The position numbers were made by a program, and so were the translations under genes. A stretch of DNA of 64,000 bases. It comes from Anaerotignum sp. (lineage in GTDB: Bacteria > Bacillota > Clostridia > Lachnospirales > Anaerotignaceae). The stretch spans positions 23,017 through 87,016 of the forward strand of contig NZ_DAOUQB010000004.1 in NCBI RefSeq assembly GCF_030625865.1. Reading direction: 5' to 3'. Below, piece by piece: positions 17,615 to 26,157 of this stretch. How positions within the stretch are numbered: the stretch's first letter is position 1; the number at the start of each line of letters is the position of its first letter. The notes beneath the pieces are model-generated. The model was not told where the DNA came from, did not search any database, and saw only the letters and a list, made by a program, of their open reading frames with translations.

Positions 17615-18153
17615 ATTGCGTTCCTCCCAAATTTGTGGTTGTCTTACCTATATCACTACGTCAAAAACTTCCTTATAATTAGAGTCCATTTATAAAAGGA
17701 TTCCCATATTTTCACATTTCAAACATAGTGATACCAAATGAATTTTCAAATAAATTCATGGTTATAAACGGCAGGTCTCCCTGCACCTGATTCAAAAGAG
17801 TGGGCTCACGTTCCCATTCTGTGACGCTTAATATTTTCCCCATGATACCATGGTAAAAAAGAAACATCTTAAATATCATAATTACAATATTATAATATAG
17901 CCTGTCTTTAAACGCAATTCATTTCCAACAAAATTTGCCTTATGTTTCCCAACATATTGTAATAGGATTTGTTTTTTTCTATTTTCCATAGTAGAATAAA
18001 ACGAAAGAAATAAGTATATGAAATTCATTTTATGAATTATCTTTTGTTAGATAGTTTTCTTTTCATAAAAATAACAATAAATAAAAATTTTAGAGGAATA
18101 TTTTTGGATACGGAGAAATTATTTTTCTCATAGAAATTTTAGGAGGAACAGCA
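17615..18153. other. intergenic region between glnS and the DUF5721-like gene, 539 bases
   Basis: The only protein-like signal is the small minus-strand ORF at 17712-17867. The part from 17870 to 18140 is very AT-rich without a clear gene, terminator or consensus promoter. AGGAGG at about 18141 belongs to the gene at 18154. Confidence 0.5.
17712..17867 (-). CDS. possible 51-codon small ORF or gene remnant
   Basis: A minus-strand ATG at 17867 opens a 51-codon frame ending in TGA at 17712, containing GKILSVTEWEREPTLLNQVQGDLPFITMNLFENSFG. Its composition looks protein-like rather than random, but neither this ATG nor the one at 17843 has a Shine-Dalgarno. It is too short for the ORF track and I do not recognise it. 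It may be a fragment of a lost gene. Confidence 0.3.
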   Translation of the reverse strand: MFLFYHGIMGKILSVTEWEREPTLLNQVQGDLPFITMNLFENSFGITMFEM

Positions 18154-18609
18154 ATGCTGGCTTTTACCGTTTTTGATACAAAAAAATTTATGGCACACTT
18201 ATTAAAAGGTGATATCTTTGATCACTTTACATTTCGTCAAGGGGAAATCTACTCCTTTGCCTCTTTTACCATTAACGGAACAAAGGATGAAAGCGCCTTA
18301 ACAGAAGAAAATCCAGAACCCTATTGCCTTTGGGCAGATATAAAACCTTTTGTTTTTGAAACAGTGAAGGGAAAAAAACTTCCAAAAAGCATGAAATTGA
18401 TTCTCTCTCTCCCGAAAGATAAGACAATTCAATACCCCAATGCAAAAGCAGTGTTTTTAAACCTTTTATTCCGAGAAGGCACACTTTTATGTACCACCTC
18501 CGTTGCAGAAGAAACCTTTTCATTGGAACAAAAAGCAACGAAACAATGGGATGAGGATATTTTAGAACTCTTTAAGAAGCAGCAAATTGCCATTCAAATT
18601 GAAACATAA
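18154..18609 (+). CDS. DUF5721-like protein
   Basis: The 151-residue soluble protein begins MLAFTVFDTKKFMAHLLKGDIFDHFTFRQGEIYSFASFTING and continues WADIKPFVFETVKGKKLPKSMKLILSL. I recognise this as the DUF5721 pattern of clostridial proteins, without a known role. AGGAGG lies 8 bases before the ATG. It is directly upstream of the CIRCE-htpG unit but its own transcription start is not clear. No catalytic motif is evident. Confidence 0.65.
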   Translation: MLAFTVFDTKKFMAHLLKGDIFDHFTFRQGEIYSFASFTINGTKDESALTEENPEPYCLWADIKPFVFETVKGKKLPKSMKLILSLPKDKTIQYPNAKAVFLNLLFREGTLLCTTSVAEETFSLEQKATKQWDEDILELFKKQQIAIQIET

Positions 18610-18618
18610 ACCGTTTTG

Positions 18619-18645
18619 TTAGCACTCATTTAATTCGAGTGCTAA
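18619..18645. promoter_or_regulatory. CIRCE operator upstream of htpG
   Basis: TTAGCACTC (18619-18627), nine bases, GAGTGCTAA (18637-18645) is a perfect CIRCE element, the HrcA binding site. It ends 7 bases before the -35 hexamer of the htpG promoter, and the repressor gene is at 40759-41805 in the same window. Confidence 0.93.
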
Positions 18646-18652
18646 TTTTTTA

Positions 18653-18681
18653 TTGACTTTTTCTTTATTAATGACTAAAAT
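18653..18681 (+). promoter_or_regulatory. sigma-A promoter of htpG
   Basis: TTGACT (18653-18658), 17 bases, TAAAAT (18676-18681), about 55 bases before the htpG start. Confidence 0.65.
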
Positions 18682-18737
18682 TACTGATATATCATACAAG
18701 CTATAAAATCAATTTTTGTTTTAGGAGGTTATGCAAA

Positions 18738-20756
18738 ATGAATGAAAAAGGAAATCTCTCAATCAATAGTGAAAATTTCTTGCCAATTATTAAAAAATGG
18801 CTCTATACCGACAAAGATATTTTTGTTCGGGAATTGGTATCCAATGCTAGTGATGCCGTGACAAAGCTTCAAAAGTTAGTACGCTTAGGGGAAGCAGAAA
18901 TCCCCGAAACGGAAAAGTTAGAGATTCACGTTGTTTTAAATCAAGATCTTCAAACGCTGCAAATTATTGACAACGGAATCGGTATGACAGCCGATGAAAT
19001 CAAAAAATACATCAACCAAATTGCCTTTTCCGGGGCGACAGATTTTCTTGCCAAATTCCAAGAAAAAGCCGATCAGGAAAATGAAATTATTGGACACTTT
19101 GGTTTAGGTTTTTATTCTGCCTTTATGGTTGCAGATAAGGTGGAGATTGATACCCTTTCCTATCAACCCGACGCCCCAGCGGCAAAATGGATTTGCGAAG
19201 GCGGCATTGATTATGAAATGGATGCCGGAAGCAGAGAAACAAGAGGTACCACCATTACTTTGCATTTAGGAGAAGACGGAAAAGAATTTTTGGAAGAATC
19301 TACACTTTATGCAGCCCTTCGGAAATATTGCTCCTTTATGCCTGTTCCTATTTACGTTGATGTTATAAAAGAACCAACGGAAGAAGAAAAGGATGCAGAA
19401 AAAAAAGAGGCCAACACCCTTCATGTTTCCCCTGAAGAAGCAGAAAACCTTACAAAAGAAGATGCTTTGGAAGAACTTGAAGAAAAAAAGGCTGAAATAG
19501 CGGAAGAACCGAAACCTTTAAATGATACCACCCCTTTATGGCAAAAACAGCCAAAGGACTGTACTGATGAAGAATACAAAGCCTTTTATCATAAGGTATT
19601 CTTCGATATGAATGATCCCCTGTTCTGGATTCACTTAAATATGGATTACCCCTTCCGCTTAAAGGGTATTTTATATTTCCCTAAGCTGGTTGAACATATG
19701 GACGTTGTTGAGGGAGAAATTAAGCTCTATTCCAATCAAGTATATATTGCTGACAATATCAAAGAAGTGGTACCCGAATTTCTTCTTCTTCTAAAAGGCG
19801 TTTTGGATTGCCCTGACATGCCTTTAAACGTATCCCGTAGTGCATTGCAAAATGACGGCTATGTTGATAAAATGAACACCTACATTACAAAAAAAGTTGC
19901 TGATAAATTGACTCAGCTCTTTAAAAATGATCGCTCCACATATGAGGGCTTCTGGAACGATATTGGTATCTTCATTAAGTACGGCTGTATGCGAGAAGAA
20001 AAATTCTATGATAAGGTAAAAGATGCATTGTTGCTGAAAACCACCGATGATGTATATGAAACCCTTTCAGAATATTTGGAAAAAAACAAAGAAAAACATG
20101 AAAATAAGCTGTTCTTTGTTTCTGATGAAAATTTACAAGCACAGTATATCCGCCTTTTCAAAGAACAAGGTCTGGAAGCAGCAATTCTTTCCACTGCCAT
20201 AGACAAACCCTTTGTTTCTTTCTTGGAGTATAAAAACTCCGGCATCCAGGTGCAACGTATTGACGCTGATATTACGGATACGTTACAGCAAAAAGAAGAT
20301 GGGGAAATTTCAGAAGCAAAAAAACAGGCAGATGAATTTGCAACTACACAAATGGAAACATTGTTCCGTGAACTTTCAAAAAATGACTCCTTAAAGGTAA
20401 CCACAGAAACATTAAAAGCAGAAAATGTTTCAGCCATGATTCTTTTAAGCGAAAAATCCCGCCGTATGATGGAAATGATGGAATCCTACGGAAATGCTAC
20501 AGATTTGAAGGCAATGTTTGCAGATGTGAAACCCGAAGAAACCTTGGTTCTTAATCGTTCCAACGGCTTGGTCAAATACCTGTTTGATATGAGGGAAAAA
20601 GAAGAAAAGAAAGATGATGTGCAAATGCTATGCCATCATATCTATGACTTGGCACTTATGAGCCATCGTCCTCTTACCTCAGATGAAATGACAAGCTTTA
20701 TTGATCGTAGTAATACTTTGCTGGAAAAACTAGCTTCCTTTGAAGCAAATAAGTAA
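18738..20756 (+). CDS. htpG: molecular chaperone HtpG (Hsp90)
   Basis: HtpG is the bacterial Hsp90, an ATP-dependent cytosolic chaperone. The N-terminal ATPase has ELVSNASDA (32-40), DNGIGM (78-83) and GHFGLGFYS (119-127). The middle domain has LYSNQVYIADN and VSRSALQND, and the C-terminal dimerisation domain follows. At 672 residues it is about 50 longer than E. coli HtpG because of an acidic/basic linker at about 212-262 (EPTEEEKDAEKKEANTL, ALEELEEKKAEIAEE) between the N and middle domains. AGGAGG precedes the ATG. A perfect CIRCE upstream points to HrcA control. Confidence 0.95.
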   Translation: MNEKGNLSINSENFLPIIKKWLYTDKDIFVRELVSNASDAVTKLQKLVRLGEAEIPETEKLEIHVVLNQDLQTLQIIDNGIGMTADEIKKYINQIAFSGATDFLAKFQEKADQENEIIGHFGLGFYSAFMVADKVEIDTLSYQPDAPAAKWICEGGIDYEMDAGSRETRGTTITLHLGEDGKEFLEESTLYAALRKYCSFMPVPIYVDVIKEPTEEEKDAEKKEANTLHVSPEEAENLTKEDALEELEEKKAEIAEEPKPLNDTTPLWQKQPKDCTDEEYKAFYHKVFFDMNDPLFWIHLNMDYPFRLKGILYFPKLVEHMDVVEGEIKLYSNQVYIADNIKEVVPEFLLLLKGVLDCPDMPLNVSRSALQNDGYVDKMNTYITKKVADKLTQLFKNDRSTYEGFWNDIGIFIKYGCMREEKFYDKVKDALLLKTTDDVYETLSEYLEKNKEKHENKLFFVSDENLQAQYIRLFKEQGLEAAILSTAIDKPFVSFLEYKNSGIQVQRIDADITDTLQQKEDGEISEAKKQADEFATTQMETLFRELSKNDSLKVTTETLKAENVSAMILLSEKSRRMMEMMESYGNATDLKAMFADVKPEETLVLNRSNGLVKYLFDMREKEEKKDDVQMLCHHIYDLALMSHRPLTSDEMTSFIDRSNTLLEKLASFEANK

Positions 20757-20787
20757 TATACTACAACCCATATTGTTTTATAAAAAG

Positions 20788-20881
20788 CTCCCCTAAGAGG
20801 GTAATGCATTCATAGATGGGATAAACTTGACCCATTTTTATGACTCAGATGCAAATTACTCTTTACTTAGGGGCGTTTTTT
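20788..20881 (+). terminator. long-stem terminator of htpG
   Basis: CCCCTAAG (20790) pairs with CTTAGGGG (ends 20873), then GGGTAATGCAT with ATGCAAATTACTC further in, leaving a loop of about 30 bases and a run of at least six T after the stem. The size is larger than a simple terminator, so a structured RNA role cannot be excluded. Confidence 0.7.
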
Positions 20882-21175
20882 ACTCCATTTTTTTAAGTTC
20901 CAATTTAATCCCTCATTGATTTATTAATATTTATTTTTAAAATTATAAAAATATCCAATAAATTTCTTTGATGGAAAAATATGTTATATGTTTTGCATAT
21001 TTATTATCGCCAAATTTAATTATTTTTGTTAAATAAGTCACTTTATTTCTTCATAAAAAAACAAATGTATTTAAGTTGACGAATTGAAGAAAAAAACAGC
21101 TTCAAAGTTGTAATACCTCTTTCCCAAGGCGTATAATTAATATATAGAAAAATAAATTCCAACAGGAGGTGAAAT
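20882..21175. other. AT-rich intergenic region, 294 bases
   Basis: No gene is seen. The only recognisable signals are the promoter at 21108-21137 and AGGAGG just before 21176. Confidence 0.5.
21108..21137 (+). promoter_or_regulatory. probable sigma-A promoter for the unknown gene and CstA
   Basis: TTGTAA (21108-21113), 18 bases, TATAAT (21132-21137), about 40 bases before the ATG at 21176. Confidence 0.6.
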
Positions 21176-21676
21176 ATGACAAAAGAAGCTTTTTTACAAC
21201 AGCTTATGCCATCCTATGAAGCATACTTTGACATTCAATACAATGTCTCCATTGGTTCAAGGAAATTACCCGCTATTGCTCAGTTTCACTCCCGCTCGGA
21301 AAAATATATTTTCGTGCGTTCCGCAAAGCTCTGGGCAACAGAAATGAACGAATATGTATATTTCGCTTTTTCAGATACTCCAAAGGCAGAAGATTTTTCA
21401 TCTCTGAAAAAAGAAGTCCTTCAAGCCGGTTTGGCGCAAATTAAGCCCCATAGTGAACACATGTATTCTTACGTTTCCCTAATTTTGGTGGCAGATTTAC
21501 TTCCCGAAGAAATCATCAATGAAATCAAGAAAGCAAAATTTCACAAAACCTATTTATTTTCCTTTCACGGATGGATGTATCTGAGGATTGCTGCGGTAGA
21601 CCTCAGCAACGGAAAGGTCTATTCAAATCAAAAGGGGAAAGAACTCCTGCCGTTGCTGCAAAATATTTTATCTTAA
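21176..21676 (+). CDS. conserved-looking protein of unknown function, upstream of CstA
   Basis: The 166-residue soluble protein has no signal peptide or membrane helix. Recognisable traits are an aromatic-rich N-terminus (YEAYFDIQYNVSI), RSEKYIFVRSAKLWATEMNEYVYFAF, and a segment starting LILVADLLPEEIINEIKK. I do not recognise an enzyme family. It lies 50 bases before the CstA-type transporter with one promoter upstream, so a role connected with that transporter is possible. AGGAGG 7 bases before the ATG supports the start. Confidence 0.75.
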   Translation: MTKEAFLQQLMPSYEAYFDIQYNVSIGSRKLPAIAQFHSRSEKYIFVRSAKLWATEMNEYVYFAFSDTPKAEDFSSLKKEVLQAGLAQIKPHSEHMYSYVSLILVADLLPEEIINEIKKAKFHKTYLFSFHGWMYLRIAAVDLSNGKVYSNQKGKELLPLLQNILS

Positions 21677-21726
21677 TCATCTATATTTATATTTTACTTA
21701 CCTAGCCTTGGGAAGGAGGATATTTT

Positions 21727-23409
21727 ATGAATTCATTAGTAATATTATTAATCGGCATCATTGTACTTTTTGTTGGATACCTTACATACGGTAGTTGGTT
21801 AGCAAAACAGTGGGGGGTAGATCCTACAAAAGAAACACCCGCCCATACAGAAACAGACGGTCTTGACTATGTCCCTGCAAAAGCACCTGTGCTTATGGGG
21901 CATCATTTTGCATCCATCGCAGGTGCCGGACCCATCAATGGGCCTATTCTGGCAGCCATCTTCGGCTGGCTGCCCGTATTGCTTTGGATCCTCATCGGCG
22001 GCATCTTTTTTGGTGCTGTGCAAGACTTTTCTTCAATTTTTGCATCCATACGCCACAAAGGGAAATCCATCGGTCATGTTATTGAACAAAACATTGGGCC
22101 TAAAGCAAAAATTCTGTTTTTGATTTTTGCTTATTTGACACTACTCTTGGTAGTAGCTGCATTTGCCAGCATCGTAGTAGGCACTTTCAATGGTTTTACC
22201 CCAGATGGACAACTGATTCCTGCAAACGGCTCCACCGCAACAATTTCGGTATTATTTATTATTGTAGCAATTATATTCGGTGCTTTGGTATATCGTAAAA
22301 ATGCGCCTTTAAGCGTAGCTACCATCATCGGTGTAATTGCCATTATCGCTTGTATTGCCATTGGTTTGAACTTCCCTATTTACTTGTCAGCGAAAGCATG
22401 GTTACTCATTATCTTGGCTTATATTTTTGTTGCTTCCGTAACGCCGGTTTGGATTTTGCTTCAACCCAGAGATTATTTAAATTCATTCTTGCTCTATGGC
22501 ATGATGATTGCAGCTGTTATCGGTATCATTGGCAGTCACCCTACAATGAACCTGCCTGCTTTCACAGGCTTTACCGGCGCAAACGATAACAGTCACCTGT
22601 TCCCTATGTTGTTTATCACTGTTGCTTGTGGTGCCATTTCAGGATTCCATAGCTTAGTTGGTTCAGGTACAACTTCCAAGCAGCTTGACTCTGAAAAAGA
22701 TGCGAAAGTTATTGGTTACGGCGGTATGTTAATTGAATGTGCTTTAGCCGTTATTGCCTTAATTTGTGTAGGTATTCTTTTCACCGATGGGGCTATGCCC
22801 GAAGGCACACCCACACAGGTTTTCGCAACAGGTATTGCAACCATGATTGCTTCCATTGGTTTGGAATCTTCTTACAACATAGCATATGCAATTATTATTC
22901 TGGCTGTATCTGCTTTTTGCTTGACATCTTTAGACACTGCAACAAGACTTGCAAGATACATGTTCCAGGAATTCTTTATTCCTGAAGGCACTGATCCCAA
23001 AACATTAACCGGATTCAAGAAATTATGTGCAAATCCTTATTTTGCAACATTGGTTACCGTTGTAATCGGTGGTCTTATGGCTAATGGCGGTTATGCAAAA
23101 ATTTGGCCTTTGTTCGGTTCAGCAAACCAGTTGCTTGCTGCTTTGGCTCTGTTGGCAGCCGCTGCTTGGTTGGGCAACATTGGTAAGAACAACAAAATGT
23201 TTTTGTTCCCCATGGTGTTCATGCTGGTTGCAACCATCAGCGCATTAATTCTCACACTGATCAAGAATATAAAGGCCTTTTCCGCAGGAACTGCAAGCAT
23301 GTCCGCAGAGGGTCTGCAAATTGCATTTATTATTTTGTTAATTGCATTGGCAATTGATTTGGCGATAGAAGGCTGTCGCGTCATTTTCGGCAAAAGAAAA
23401 ACCGCATAA
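21727..23409 (+). CDS. cstA: CstA-family transporter (carbon starvation protein, pyruvate/peptide uptake)
   Basis: The 560-residue inner membrane protein has about 15 hydrophobic helices. CstA motifs are present: GHHFASIAGAGPINGPILAAIFGWLP, FFGAVQDFSSIFASIRHKGKSIGHVI, TSKQLDSEKDAKVIGYGGMLIE and the FGSANQLLAALALLAAAAWL helix near the end. E. coli CstA and BtsT are implicated in peptide and pyruvate uptake; the substrate here cannot be told. This is a short, clostridial form. GGAAGGAGG is 8 bases before the ATG. Confidence 0.9.
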   Translation: MNSLVILLIGIIVLFVGYLTYGSWLAKQWGVDPTKETPAHTETDGLDYVPAKAPVLMGHHFASIAGAGPINGPILAAIFGWLPVLLWILIGGIFFGAVQDFSSIFASIRHKGKSIGHVIEQNIGPKAKILFLIFAYLTLLLVVAAFASIVVGTFNGFTPDGQLIPANGSTATISVLFIIVAIIFGALVYRKNAPLSVATIIGVIAIIACIAIGLNFPIYLSAKAWLLIILAYIFVASVTPVWILLQPRDYLNSFLLYGMMIAAVIGIIGSHPTMNLPAFTGFTGANDNSHLFPMLFITVACGAISGFHSLVGSGTTSKQLDSEKDAKVIGYGGMLIECALAVIALICVGILFTDGAMPEGTPTQVFATGIATMIASIGLESSYNIAYAIIILAVSAFCLTSLDTATRLARYMFQEFFIPEGTDPKTLTGFKKLCANPYFATLVTVVIGGLMANGGYAKIWPLFGSANQLLAALALLAAAAWLGNIGKNNKMFLFPMVFMLVATISALILTLIKNIKAFSAGTASMSAEGLQIAFIILLIALAIDLAIEGCRVIFGKRKTA

Positions 23410-23441
23410 TACTTCATTAATCAATAAAAATATAGATGATA

Positions 23442-23468
23442 AAAAGACCCGTGTAATCACGGGTCTTT
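23442..23468. terminator. bidirectional terminator between cstA and exonuclease III
   Basis: AAAGACCCGTG (23443-23453) and CACGGGTCTTT (23458-23468) form a perfect 11-base stem with a TAAT loop. It lies between two convergent genes. Confidence 0.85.
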
Positions 23469-23474
23469 CCTTTA

Positions 23475-24230
23475 TTAGAGTTGAATTTCCAATTCCACAG
23501 GGCAATGGTCAGACCCCATGATATTGCTATGAATTTTTGCATCAATGAGTTTTTCCTTCAGTCTTTGGGAAACAACATAATAATCAATCCGCCATCCCGC
23601 ATTATTCTTTCTTGCATTAAAGCGGTAACTCCACCAAGAATAAATGCCCTTTGTATCGGGATAAAAGAAACGGAAGGTATCCACAAAACCCGCGCTCAAC
23701 AGCTCCGAAAACTTTCCACGTTCCTCATCGGTAAACCCTGCACTGCGTCGATTGCTGGAAGGATTTTTTAAATCTATCTCGTTATGGGCAACATTCAAAT
23801 CTCCGCAAATAATAACAGGCTTTTCTTGATCCAATCTCGATACATATTCTCGAAAAGCATCCTCCCACTCCATACGATAACCAAGTCTTGCATTTTCCTG
23901 TTGAGAATTGGGTGTATACACCGTAATATGATAGAATCCCTCAAATTCCAGTGTAATGACTCTACCTTCCATATCGTGTTCTGCAACGCCAATTCCATAG
24001 GAAACCGATAGAGGCTCCTTTTTTGTGAAAACAGCTACACCGGAGTATCCCTTTTTTTGGGCATAATTCCAATATTGAAAATATCCATCCGTCTCCAAAT
24101 CAATTTGCCCTTCCTGAAGCTTTGTCTCCTGCAAAGAAAAAATATCTGCATTTTCCTCTTTAAAATATTCCTTAAAGCCCTTGCCCACCGCAGCACGCAA
24201 GCCATTTACATTCCATGAAATCATTCTCAT
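23475..24230 (-). CDS. exodeoxyribonuclease III (AP endonuclease family)
   Basis: The enzyme cuts DNA at abasic sites and has 3'-5' exonuclease activity in base excision repair. It starts RMISWNVNGLRAAVGKGF, then SLQETKL (catalytic Glu), GDLNVAHNEIDLKN (Asp, Asn) and the final GSDHCPVELEI (Asp-His). The track includes 40 extra residues at the front; I place the start at the ATG at 24230, with AGAGGA 12 bases upstream, giving 251 residues, the normal size for the ExoA type. Confidence 0.93.
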   Translation of the reverse strand: MRMISWNVNGLRAAVGKGFKEYFKEENADIFSLQETKLQEGQIDLETDGYFQYWNYAQKKGYSGVAVFTKKEPLSVSYGIGVAEHDMEGRVITLEFEGFYHITVYTPNSQQENARLGYRMEWEDAFREYVSRLDQEKPVIICGDLNVAHNEIDLKNPSSNRRSAGFTDEERGKFSELLSAGFVDTFRFFYPDTKGIYSWWSYRFNARKNNAGWRIDYYVVSQRLKEKLIDAKIHSNIMGSDHCPVELEIQL

Positions 24231-24418
24231 CTTAAAACACCGTCCTCTCATTCTTTTGTAGCTCAATAAAAAATGCTCGTAAAAAAGCATTGTTTTCTTT
24301 AAGTATTTTTTAATATGCTTCAATTCTATCATAATAGGAAGTTTTTTCAACTCCTTTCCATTTAAATATCATGTTCTCAAGAAAAAGATTCCATCTGGCT
24401 TAATTCTAATCCTTCGTC

Positions 24419-24447
24419 TTGTTTCTTTTTTCAATTTAGGCTAAAAT
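24419..24447 (+). promoter_or_regulatory. possible sigma-A promoter of the ArsC-like/nitrilase/phosphatase operon
   Basis: TTGTTT (24419-24424), 17 bases, TAAAAT (24442-24447), 29 bases before the TTG start. The -35 is weak. Confidence 0.5.
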
Positions 24448-24475
24448 CAAATATAAACCGAAAGGAGTGAGCATT

Positions 24476-24811
24476 TTGAATATCCAAATTTATGGCTCAA
24501 AAAAAAGCTTTGATACCAAAAAAGCCGAACGCTATTTTAAAGAGCGAAAAATACCTTATCAAAATATTGATATCCATGAGTTCGGCATGAGTAAAAGCGT
24601 TTTTGAAAGCGCAAAACGTTGTATCCCCGTGGAAAATATGATAGACAGAAAAGCAAAAGCCTATCAGTCTCTCTATATGGATTATATCGATGAAAACAAA
24701 CGCGAAAGTACTTTATTCGAAAATCCCAGCCTTTTCATAACGCCCATTGTAAGAAACGGAAAAGACTTTACGTTGGGCTATTGCCCCGATGTATGGAAAG
24801 AATGGATCTAA
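24476..24811 (+). CDS. ArsC/Spx-fold protein without the usual catalytic cysteine
   Basis: The 111-residue protein aligns with the arsenate reductase/Spx thioredoxin-like fold: NIQIYGSKKSFDTKKAERYFKERKIPYQNIDI, a helical middle, and NPSLFITPIVRNGKDFTLGYCPDVW at the end. In ArsC or Spx a Cys stands near 'SKKSFDTKK' (NPRCxxC or CxxC); none is there. The start is TTG at 24476 because AAAGGAG ends 8 bases earlier; the GTG at 24467 lies within that site. It leads an operon with a nitrilase and a phosphatase. Confidence 0.75.
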   Translation: MNIQIYGSKKSFDTKKAERYFKERKIPYQNIDIHEFGMSKSVFESAKRCIPVENMIDRKAKAYQSLYMDYIDENKRESTLFENPSLFITPIVRNGKDFTLGYCPDVWKEWI

Positions 24812-24825
24812 AAGGAGGAACTTCT

Positions 24826-25623
24826 ATGCGCATAGGGCTTGGACAATTGGATATGGGCTTTGAAGATAAAACATATGGGGAAAAACTTTGCGAAAAAATA
24901 ATCCACACTGCTGCAAAAGAGCAGGTAGATTTTTTAATTTTTCCCGAAATGACCCTAACCGGCTTTACAGAGAAAACAAAGGAGTTCGGTGAACTTTTCT
25001 TAGAGAGTAAAACCATAGAATTTTTCAAAAAAAATGCCATTCGGTATCACATGGCAATTTGCTTTGGATTGCCAATCTTAAAGGATGAAAAAGCTGAAAA
25101 TCATTGTGTAATCCTATCAGAAACAGGGGAACTTGTGGCGGACTATGCAAAAATCCATCCTTTTTCCTTGGGCACAGAAGCCAAATTTTATAAAGGCGGA
25201 AATTCTATCGTTTCATGCTCAATAAAAGACTTTATCGTATCTCCCTTTATCTGCTATGATTTACGGTTCCCCGAAATTTTTCAAGCCGCATCCCAAAAAA
25301 GCACCTTATTGGTGGTGATAGCCAACTGGCCCGTTTCCCGCAAAGAGGATTGGTCAATCCTATTAAAAGCAAGAGCCATAGAAAATCAGACCTTTGTTAT
25401 CGGCGTAAACCGCACAGGTAAGGGTGGCAGCCTTGAATATTTCGGCGATAGTATGGTACTCTCCCCTCGTGGAAAAATTCTTGCCCAATCCAAAGAGGGT
25501 ACGAACCTAACTATCATGGATATCCTTCCTGAAGAAGCCTTTACTTGCCGAAGGAAATTTCCTTTAAAGGCTGATCGAAAACCCGAACTATATGCTAATC
25601 TTCTCCAAAATCTTAAAAACTGA
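24826..25623 (+). CDS. carbon-nitrogen hydrolase (nitrilase superfamily, omega-amidase-like)
   Basis: The 265-residue enzyme has the nitrilase catalytic triad: Glu41 (FPEMTLTGF), Lys109 (YAKIHPFSLG) and Cys143 (FICYDLRFPE). Order and spacing resemble the Nit2/YafV omega-amidases that hydrolyse 2-oxoglutaramate or 2-oxosuccinamate, but the substrate is inferred. The track starts 15 codons earlier; the ATG at 24826 has AAAAGGAGG 9 bases upstream. It follows the ArsC-like gene by 14 bases and precedes a phosphatase gene by 15 bases. Confidence 0.88.
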   Translation: MRIGLGQLDMGFEDKTYGEKLCEKIIHTAAKEQVDFLIFPEMTLTGFTEKTKEFGELFLESKTIEFFKKNAIRYHMAICFGLPILKDEKAENHCVILSETGELVADYAKIHPFSLGTEAKFYKGGNSIVSCSIKDFIVSPFICYDLRFPEIFQAASQKSTLLVVIANWPVSRKEDWSILLKARAIENQTFVIGVNRTGKGGSLEYFGDSMVLSPRGKILAQSKEGTNLTIMDILPEEAFTCRRKFPLKADRKPELYANLLQNLKN

Positions 25624-25638
25624 AAGGGGTATTATTTT

Positions 25639-26103
25639 ATGATTCGTGTACTATTTATCTGCCACGGTAATATTTGTCGTTCCCCCATGGCGGAATTTCT
25701 GTTTCGAGATATGCTCATAAAAAAAAGATTATCGCAAATTTTTTTTGTTGCCTCCGCTGCAACCAGCCGTGAGGAAATCGGTAATCGCATCTATCCCCCT
25801 GCAAAGGAAAAACTCTCTTCCCTGGGTATTGATTGCAGTGAAAAAACAGCAAGACAAGTAACAAAAAAAGATTACCAAGATTTTGATTACCTACTGGTTA
25901 TGGAGGCCTATAATACAAAAAACCTAATGGGTATTTTGGGAGACGATCCCAAAAAGAAAGTCTACCGCCTTTTGGATTTTTCCCCTCGCCCCAGAGATAT
26001 TGCAGACCCTTGGTATACAGGTAACTTTGATATCACCCATACGGATATTATGGAAGGATTGGAAGCCTTTCTTCATTTTACCCTAAAAAAGAAAACTTGC
26101 TAA
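25639..26103 (+). CDS. low-molecular-weight protein tyrosine phosphatase
   Basis: The 154-residue protein has the P-loop FICHGNICRSPMAEF with the CX5R signature at Cys8-Arg14, and the catalytic Asp loop DIADPWYTGNFDIT near residue 120. It would remove phosphate from protein tyrosines or arginines in the cytosol; bacterial members include YwlE-type phosphoarginine phosphatases, which the sequence does not decide. AAAGGGG precedes the ATG. It is the last gene of a three-gene plus-strand operon. Confidence 0.9.
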   Translation: MIRVLFICHGNICRSPMAEFLFRDMLIKKRLSQIFFVASAATSREEIGNRIYPPAKEKLSSLGIDCSEKTARQVTKKDYQDFDYLLVMEAYNTKNLMGILGDDPKKKVYRLLDFSPRPRDIADPWYTGNFDITHTDIMEGLEAFLHFTLKKKTC

Positions 26104-26157
26104 TTTACTCTTTAAAACAAATAAAACAATACACAAAACCCGCATTAAAATGCGGGT

